DNA of 20,766 bases from UBA9647 sp049522195 (GTDB taxonomy: Bacteria > Bacteroidota > Ignavibacteria > UBA10030). Of the stretch, positions 16,792 to 20,766 are shown in pieces. The position numbers and the translations under genes were made by a program. The stretch's first letter is position 1, and each line of letters opens with the position of its first letter. The notes under the pieces were generated by a model. That model had not been told where the DNA came from. It ran no database searches and saw nothing but the letters and a program-made list of their open reading frames with translations. Where the stretch lies: assembly GCA_049522195.1 (NCBI GenBank), contig JBEKOB010000070.1, forward strand, positions 1-20,766, written 5' to 3'.

Positions 16792-17019
16792 AGTTCACCT
16801 TTCTCAAGAACGCAAATTCTCGTTCGTCAGAGGTGAACCTGCTTTACCGTTTTGTGTTGCTGGGATTTGTTATTTGGTATGCTCGGTTAACCTCTGGCGT
16901 CTCTTAGGCAATAATAAAGAGCCCAAGAAGAAGCAGGCTAACGAGACTAATAAGGAGGAGGCCAAGAAGGGAAATGCCAGAAACAGAGCGCACTACGCCG
17001 CTGTCGCTGTTAAACCGAG
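16792..17019 (-). promoter_or_regulatory. Candidate translational attenuator of the BCAA operon (competing A:B, B:C, C:SD pairings)
   Basis: Four segments of the leader RNA can pair in exclusive combinations. A, CTCGGTTTAAC (17019-17009), matches B', GTTAACCGAG (16891-16882), with one bulge. B, CAGAGGTTAACC (16896-16885), matches C, GGTTCACCTCTG (16839-16828), 11 pairs with one mismatch. C also contains GTTCACCT (16838-16831), which is perfectly complementary to the ilvD Shine-Dalgarno stretch AGGTGAAC (16800-16793), with a 30-nt loop. A:B frees C to hide the ribosome site; B:C exposes it. B begins 7 nt after the leader-peptide stop, so a ribosome finishing the peptide would block B:C, while one stalled on its Leu/Ile codons would allow it. 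No U-tract or T-box motif is present. Pairings are seen; the mechanism is inferred. Confidence 0.65.
16904..16993 (-). CDS. ilvL: BCAA-operon leader peptide, Leu/Ile-rich (29 aa if GTG start at 16993)
   Basis: Downstream of the promoter and upstream of ilvD lies a short frame whose last 23 residues are dominated by branched-chain residues. With the GTG at 16993 as start, residues 7-28 contain 11 Leu, 4 Ile and 1 Val, including the run LLLL at 20-23 and II at 27-28. This is the pattern of attenuation leader peptides such as E. coli IlvL and LeuL, whose translation speed reports charged tRNA levels. The frame is open further upstream to a GTG at 17098, but that overlaps the promoter. A GTG at 17050 (48 aa) is the other plausible start. 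Neither start has a strong Shine-Dalgarno site, so the exact N-terminus is uncertain. The hydrophobic run could alternatively be a small membrane peptide; its position favours a leader. The symbol is by analogy. Confidence 0.7.
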   Translation of the reverse strand: MRSVSGISLLGLLLISLVSLLLLGLFIIA

Positions 17020-17077
17020 TGCTTCTGGCTATGTTTGGCTGATTTCCCACTTGACTTAAGTAAAGTGATGTGTATTT

Positions 17078-17105
17078 AATATAACAAATCTCCATCACTT
17101 GTCAA
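17078..17105 (-). promoter_or_regulatory. Sigma70-type promoter of the BCAA operon
   Basis: A perfect -35 hexamer TTGACA (17105-17100) is followed after 16 bases by TATATT (17083-17078), one mismatch from the -10 consensus. Transcription would begin near 17071, leaving about 280 nt of leader before ilvD. No other promoter of this quality is seen ahead of the operon. Confidence 0.75.
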
Positions 17106-17178
17106 GAAGAAAATCAGATATGGGAGTAATTTTTTCGGAAATGAGCTGACTATCAAATGCGACGGGATTAGTCAGAAT

Positions 17179-17580
17179 TCACACCTGGGAGCTTGCTTCA
17201 TTCCGTGGCATAGCTCGACAATCTTTCACCTTAGCAAGCAACTCCGAGAGCGCAAATGGCTTGATAAAGATGCCATCGGCCCCCAGGCAGCCCCTATTGG
17301 CAGCTTGAGTTCGTTTATGTCATGAGACTCCACCACATCGCCGTCACAGGCGTCACTGAGCCCGGAATTGATGACGGTCGTCCAATTCGCCGACCTGCTG
17401 CTGAACATTGGATGTACGGAATCGGAGAAGATCCTCCGGGACACTTGTTCGACAACGATGAGAGTTTTGGCCTCCTGTCGCAGCATGAACCGCGCATGAA
17501 AGCCCAGGGGTTTGAGGAAGTGGTGAACCAATTGGCAGAGAAATTCGTCGAGCAGAAATGTCTGGTGGGAATATTTTAGA
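17179..17580 (-). pseudogene. Decayed response-regulator receiver domain
   Basis: On the minus strand the end of this region, in the frame stopping at TGA 17181-17179, reads GCLGADGIFIKPFALSELL followed by AKVKDC. This is the C-terminal strand-helix of a CheY-like receiver domain, including the conserved Lys-Pro. The matching upstream part appears in another frame as FLLDEFLCQLVHHFLKPLGFHA (about 17565-17500), resembling a receiver N-terminus with a damaged Asp pair. The two parts are joined only through a frameshift near 17290, and no intact phosphoacceptor region is visible. The long open frame 17226-17612 is therefore not an intact gene. The receiver identification of the C-terminal piece is fairly secure; the rest is inference. 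Confidence 0.6.
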
Positions 17581-17745
17581 ATTGCGTAGATATCAGATCG
17601 CGGCGCGTGCATCCTTTACGGGCATCATACGCGCCGGTCAACCCGTCCTCCGGAGTTCGTTTCCCCTTCTTCCTTCTTATGCCGGATTGTTTCAATCGCT
17701 TAACAAACCCTGCACCGAGTAGTGAGCACGGACTATCCAAAGAAA

Positions 17746-18765
17746 TCATTTCAGCATTGGCGCCGCCCGGTTCACAAACTGGATCGGAAATCCGTTCGGA
17801 TCCCGCAACATCACAACCTGATCGCCTGCCGGCGTCTTTGTCACGTCTTCTGCCAGCGTTGCCCCTTCCTTCAGCAATCGTTCCTTTGCTGCACCGACAT
17901 CAGGCACCATCGATGCAAAATGGATCGACATGTGACTGATCTTGCGGAAATCGACGACGGGGTACGATGAGTTCTGGTAGAGCTCAAGCATCATTTGCTC
18001 GGATGAATCGGCTACGAACATGCCGTACGTGGGGGCCCCTCCTTCTCGCACAACTTTCATCCCCATGTGCGCCACGAACCATCGCGCCGCGGTCCGCGAG
18101 TCGGAGACGTTGAGGGCAAGATGCTCAGGCCGAACACCTGTTGCCTTCAGCATCGGCTTGACCCGCTGCGCAAACTGAATGGGCAATCCCCACGGATCTC
18201 TCAGCATGAGCACCTGATCACCAGATGGAGTCTTGGTGATATCTTCGACGAGTGTGGCTCCAGCAGCCACCAGCTTCGTTTTGATCGCTTCTATATCATT
18301 CACCATGAAAGCAAGATGAATTGACATATGGCTCATCTTCGCCGGCTCAAGCAAAGGATAGTCCGCATTATGGAAGAGCTCCATCATCATATGCTCTCCG
18401 GAATCAGCTACAAACGACGTAAATGTTGGAGGCCCCCCCTTTCTCATTACTTTCATCCCAAGGTTACCGGTGTACCACTTGACAGCCGCAACGGGATCAG
18501 GGACGTTGAAGGCAACATGCTCAGGTCGGATTGACTCACGGGAATAGCCAGATGAGGAGTTTGAACCTTCCGGGGCAAGGAATCTGATTGCTGTACCGTA
18601 TTGGCTGTTCATCGGAGTGCTTTCCTCTTGTATGAATGATGCACCGTTGCTCTGAGATACGGCAATGCCCCTGTCTGATGGAGGGTCACTTACCTGAGCC
18701 GCGCATACCCACTGCAAAACGCCAGTGGAACCCGCGATAAGGATCAGCCTCATGAACTTTTTCAT
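17746..18765 (-). CDS. Secreted protein with two tandem VOC (glyoxalase/dioxygenase-like) domains
   Basis: The protein is 339 aa. It starts with an apparent Sec signal peptide (MKKFMRLILIAGSTG..., cleavage likely after the Ala pair at 22-23; the Cys21 context is not a good lipobox). Two VOC domains follow, at about residues 80-208 and 212-338. By hand alignment they are about 57% identical, a clear internal duplication. Each keeps a His on its first strand (RPEH-V/L), a Glu in MMMELF / MMLELY and a His in SHMSIH, consistent with a metal centre. The last family position is Gln (PIQF) rather than Glu. VOC enzymes act on varied substrates (glyoxalase, dioxygenase, resistance), so no reaction can be assigned. 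A secreted tandem form is less usual. It lies 97 nt downstream of a secreted GlcG-like gene on the same strand. About 150 nt without a gene follow it. Confidence 0.85.
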   Translation of the reverse strand: MKKFMRLILIAGSTGVLQWVCAAQVSDPPSDRGIAVSQSNGASFIQEESTPMNSQYGTAIRFLAPEGSNSSSGYSRESIRPEHVAFNVPDPVAAVKWYTGNLGMKVMRKGGPPTFTSFVADSGEHMMMELFHNADYPLLEPAKMSHMSIHLAFMVNDIEAIKTKLVAAGATLVEDITKTPSGDQVLMLRDPWGLPIQFAQRVKPMLKATGVRPEHLALNVSDSRTAARWFVAHMGMKVVREGGAPTYGMFVADSSEQMMLELYQNSSYPVVDFRKISHMSIHFASMVPDVGAAKERLLKEGATLAEDVTKTPAGDQVVMLRDPNGFPIQFVNRAAPMLK

Positions 18766-18862
18766 GGTAATCTCTTCGATTCTGGTGATTAATCAGTTGG
18801 CGGCCAATCGTCGCCTATCGTTTGCTCGGGGATCGAGCGAATGGTGCGCGGTGAATCTGCGT

Positions 18863-19339
18863 TTACTGGTTCATGGCCTCAACGCCCGCTTTGGCAACCT
18901 GGCCATCCTGTTGAGCTGTCCCTCCACTCACACCAATTGCCCCAATGAATTGGCCATCGACGATGAGCGGAAGGCCTCCTTCGATAGGCACGATACCGGG
19001 AACACCAAGGATGGCCGTTCTTCCTCCCGCAACCATATCCTCGTACGCTTTTGTCGGTCTCTTGAACGATATCGCCGTGTGCGCCTTCTGGATGGCGACT
19101 TCGAGACTGCCGAGCTGCGTGTTGTCCAATCGTTCGAGAAAGACGAGATTTGCGCCGTCGTCAACAATGGCGATAACCGCGTTCCAATTGTTCTTCTTTG
19201 CTTCAGCCTCTGCTGCCGCTGCGATCTTCTTCGCCAGATCAAGCGTGACGACCTTCTTGGACGCAACTTGTGCATCCACCCGCAGGAGGCCAAAGAGGAA
19301 GAGTCCTGCGACCAATATCGAGATAGACCGTTTTCTCAT
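18863..19339 (-). CDS. Secreted GlcG/HbpS-like heme-binding-family protein
   Basis: The start at ATG 19339 has a near-perfect AGGAGGT three bases upstream; the open frame extends 15 codons further without an RBS. The 158-aa product begins MRKRSISILVAGLFLFGLLRVDA, a signal peptide with likely cleavage after Ala23. The mature part matches the GlcG/HbpS (DUF336) fold: an N-terminal helix (DLAKKIAAAAEAEAKKN), VIAIVDDGANLVFLERLD, the stretch KAHTAISFKRPT, GGLPLIVDGQFIGAIGVSGG and a C-terminal helix. Family members bind heme or sit in glycolate and other metabolic operons, so no specific role can be assigned. The secreted form and the neighbouring secreted VOC protein suggest a two-gene unit acting in the cell envelope. 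Confidence 0.88.
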   Translation of the reverse strand: MRKRSISILVAGLFLFGLLRVDAQVASKKVVTLDLAKKIAAAAEAEAKKNNWNAVIAIVDDGANLVFLERLDNTQLGSLEVAIQKAHTAISFKRPTKAYEDMVAGGRTAILGVPGIVPIEGGLPLIVDGQFIGAIGVSGGTAQQDGQVAKAGVEAMNQ

Positions 19340-19426
19340 CGTACCTCCTGTTTGCAGAGCTGTGATTCGTGTCGCGGGATACACGTCGTCGAGTAGGACG
19401 TTACTTGTGTTGGACTATTTGTTAAA

Positions 19427-19440
19427 GGTATTGAAATACC
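19427..19440. promoter_or_regulatory. Short palindrome upstream of the GlcG-like gene (possible operator)
   Basis: GGTATT (19427-19432) and AATACC (19435-19440) form a perfect inverted repeat about 90 bp upstream of the GlcG-like start. It could be an operator, but no clear -35/-10 pair accompanies it and no regulator gene is adjacent. Confidence 0.25.
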
Positions 19441-19510
19441 CCCTCAAATTCATTCTGTTTGCTCGGGAATCTGCGTGTTGACCTGAAGGATAATTGCTGC
19501 CTCCAAATGG

Positions 19511-19538
19511 AAAAAGCCGAGCATTGGCTCGGCTTTTT
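19511..19538. terminator. Bidirectional-looking intrinsic terminator, copy 1
   Basis: AAAAAGCCGAGC (19511-19522) and GCTCGGCTTTTT (19527-19538) make a perfect 12-bp hairpin with a 4-base loop and U-runs on both strands. On the minus strand it follows the degenerate tRNA 3'-half at 19542-19602, the usual arrangement after a tRNA gene. Confidence 0.8.
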
Positions 19539-19541
19539 ATT

Positions 19542-19620
19542 TCGTGGACTGGGACGGAATCCCTGTCCGCCACTCATTTTGGCGGGGAACCGCCGACACG
19601 TCCAACTGCAGATTTTGGGG
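19542..19620 (-). pseudogene. Degenerate tRNA 3'-half, copy 1
   Basis: On the minus strand GTGTCGGCGGTTC (19601-19589) and ATTCCGTCCC...AGTCCACGA (19560-19542) match the 3'-half of the better-preserved copy at 19723-19771. A roughly 25-nt insertion splits the T-loop and the anticodon region has changed. No 5'-half of a tRNA is visible. It cannot be functional and looks like a scar of recombination at a tRNA target. Confidence 0.5.
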
Positions 19621-19690
19621 AGAATCCTCACATTGCACCAGGCGATTCTCAAAAGGTGTTTAGAGCTCTCACTAGGACTTAAAAGGCAAC

Positions 19691-19717
19691 AAAAAAGCCG
19701 AGCGTTAGCTCGGCTTT
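19691..19717. terminator. Bidirectional-looking intrinsic terminator, copy 2
   Basis: AAAGCCGAGC (19694-19703) and GCTCGGCTTT (19708-19717) form a 10-bp hairpin with a GTTA loop. On the minus strand a U-run (19696-19691) follows, and on the plus strand CTTTCTTTTT follows. It is nearly the same as the hairpin at 19511-19538. Confidence 0.8.
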
Positions 19718-19722
19718 CTTTT

Positions 19723-19771
19723 TCGTGGACAGGGACGGAATCGAACCGCCGACACATGGATTTTCAGTCCC
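19723..19771 (-). other. tRNA-Phe-like 3'-half (anticodon loop to 3' end), probable att site remnant
   Basis: On the minus strand the segment reads GGGACTGAAAATCC (anticodon loop CTGAAAA, GAA anticodon), variable loop GTGTC, T-arm GGCGGTTCGATTCCGTC and acceptor CCTGTCCA. It matches the 3'-half of common bacterial tRNA-Phe genes. The anticodon-stem pairs match only next to the loop. No D-arm or 5' acceptor strand (expected GGACAGG) is found on the other side. A tRNA half cut at the anticodon loop is the usual product of integration by a tyrosine recombinase. A terminator hairpin follows at 19717-19691. Confidence 0.6.
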
Positions 19772-19839
19772 GGCAAGTGAACACTTTTCTTCGAATCTAT
19801 TCCGTTCTGACCACTTCGAACGCCCTCTGAGGGTCGAGT

Positions 19840-19859
19840 GTTAGCAGACTGTTAGCAGA
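19840..19859. repeat. Tandem 9-bp direct repeat next to the tRNA half
   Basis: GTTAGCAGA occurs at 19840-19848 and again at 19851-19859, an 11-bp period. It lies about 70 bp from the tRNA 3'-half, the distance at which integrase arm-type sites often occur. The function is inferred from position only. Confidence 0.4.
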
Positions 19860-20766
19860 GGGATTGTGTAGGGACCGTACGAAAAGATTCTGCCAGAGTC
19901 AAGCAAATCTTGAGTGTGTCTTGTGTACTCAATGTGGAACGGGCTCGTGCGAAGATGTCTGCGCAAAACTGGTGTTAGATTAGGATTTCCGTCGAGAATC
20001 CGTTTCTCAACTGACGATTCCTAAATTTCAATTCCTCGGCTGCTTTGGGGATGGAAGGCTGATTTATTCCTCACAAGTTTTGCAGTCATTAGTTGCTTCA
20101 ACACTTTCCACCTCTTGGTTCTCACGCTATTTGAGCCGGGCTGGCATGGCCTTGGCCCAGTGATCGGTAGATTGCGAAGCCTTCAGAGGAGAAGAGGAAA
20201 AACTCCTGACACAGACTACGGTCGGGTATTCCCATACCAAAACATCGGTCACCTTCCGTCCAAGTAGGTGCTAATTATGAGCGTTCCCTCAAGAAAGGAA
20301 ATCGAATGTCCACTTTCTCACCAGGTCGCGAACTAGCTATCCCCTCTAGTCACGGAAAACAAAAAACCCCTGGAGGCACAGGCGTTTCGTGTCACCAATC
20401 ATCCGGATGTTACCAAAATGTAACCGTCTCTTCAATATGACTCTGTCCATCGGAGTCTGGCACAGGAATCAGGAAGACGCCTCGCGGAGGGAACGGCTCA
20501 AACGCAGAACGCTGAAGACGAGAAAGCACTACAATCTATCACAAACCATTACTCAAAGTACCTCTTAAAAAAAGCCGAAATCTGTCCATTTGACTTTGAA
20601 GACATACAGCGTAAACATCAATGGAGAGTTTCGCGGCAATTGGGGAGTTGCCAGATATCCTGGACGAGTGTTGGGATGTGAGTGCAATGAGGAGATTGGG
20701 GGTTTTTGTGATTGGCTGAGGGGATTTCGGCTGTGTTGACATTGGGCTTGTGACTCGGTAACTTGA
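19860..20766. other. Region without a supportable gene
   Basis: All six frames are broken by frequent stops. The only open frame over 60 codons (minus, 20742-20539) has no convincing RBS or recognisable domain. I see short inverted repeats only: GTTAC (20409-20413) / GTAAC (20420-20424), and GGTAT / ATACC around 20225-20238. No tRNA, CRISPR or integrase frame was recognised. It may be decayed DNA of the element that used the neighbouring tRNA half. Confidence 0.5.

Noticed and set aside
16792..17071. T-box riboswitch upstream of ilvD
   Set aside because: No T-box consensus (AGGGTGG-ACCGCG type) or terminator hairpin with a U-run is present in the leader.
16904..17098. 64-aa open frame read from GTG at 17098
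   Set aside because: Its first codons overlap the -35 and -10 hexamers at 17105-17078, so the transcript would start inside it; only the downstream part is plausible as a leader peptide.
17226..17612. 128-aa minus-strand open frame as an intact gene
   Set aside because: The recognisable receiver-domain end is in a different frame, so this frame is a chance fusion across a frameshift.
19459..19830. Plus-strand frame containing GTESNRRHMDFQS as a protein
   Set aside because: This peptide is the known artefact of translating the antisense of tRNA 3'-halves; the DNA is explained by the tRNA remnants and terminators.
20365..20395. Possible minus-strand terminator (CCTG...CAGG followed by GGTTTTTT)
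   Set aside because: The stem has only four base pairs with a 6-base loop and no gene ends nearby.
20539..20742. 67-aa minus-strand open frame
   Set aside because: No recognisable domain, no good RBS and composition like the surrounding non-coding DNA.
1..20766. CRISPR array
   Set aside because: No regularly spaced direct repeats of CRISPR length were found; the repeats present are short palindromes or pairs.

Overview
The window is dominated by one long leftward (minus-strand) branched-chain amino acid (BCAA) operon covering about 17.1 kb to 0.18 kb. In transcription order it reads: sigma70-like promoter, Leu/Ile-rich leader peptide, ilvD, ilvB, ilvN, gltB, leuA, leuC, leuD, cimA, leuB, ilvC and a small helical protein. 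It encodes the route from pyruvate to the valine, leucine and isoleucine keto acids, except for the transaminase (ilvE). Isoleucine carbon appears to come from pyruvate through citramalate (cimA), because no threonine deaminase is present. LeuCD and LeuB can serve both the citramalate and the isopropylmalate branches. The large subunit of glutamate synthase (gltB) sits in the middle of the operon without gltD; it would supply the amino donor for the final transamination.

The main regulatory discovery is upstream of ilvD. A strong TTGACA-N16-TATATT promoter is followed by a short ORF whose last 22 sense codons before the final Ala include 11 Leu, 4 Ile and 1 Val. Behind it lie four short segments that can pair in mutually exclusive ways, and the last one is the ilvD Shine-Dalgarno sequence itself. 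No terminator U-tract is seen, so the sequence suggests a translational, SD-sequestering attenuator rather than the classical transcriptional one. A second structured segment, a nested three-way junction, lies between ilvD and ilvB. Short perfect palindromes occupy the other wide gaps (ilvN/gltB, gltB/leuA, leuB/ilvC).

Right of the operon (17.2-19.4 kb) are a decayed response-regulator receiver domain, a secreted protein with two tandem VOC (glyoxalase-like) domains, and a secreted GlcG/HbpS-like protein. From 19.5 to 19.9 kb there are two near-copies of a tRNA 3'-half plus terminator module, which look like attachment-site remnants of an integrated element. The last ~900 bases hold no gene I can support. 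The extreme left edge carries the first 20 codons of an IS30-like transposase.

Organism: a mid-GC bacterium with good Shine-Dalgarno sites and some TTG/GTG starts. The ketol-acid reductoisomerase resembles the fungal/Bacteroidota-type enzyme. An FCB-group bacterium (for example Ignavibacteria-like) is my best guess, but the sequence alone does not settle it; the clean sigma70-type promoter is less typical of Bacteroidia proper.
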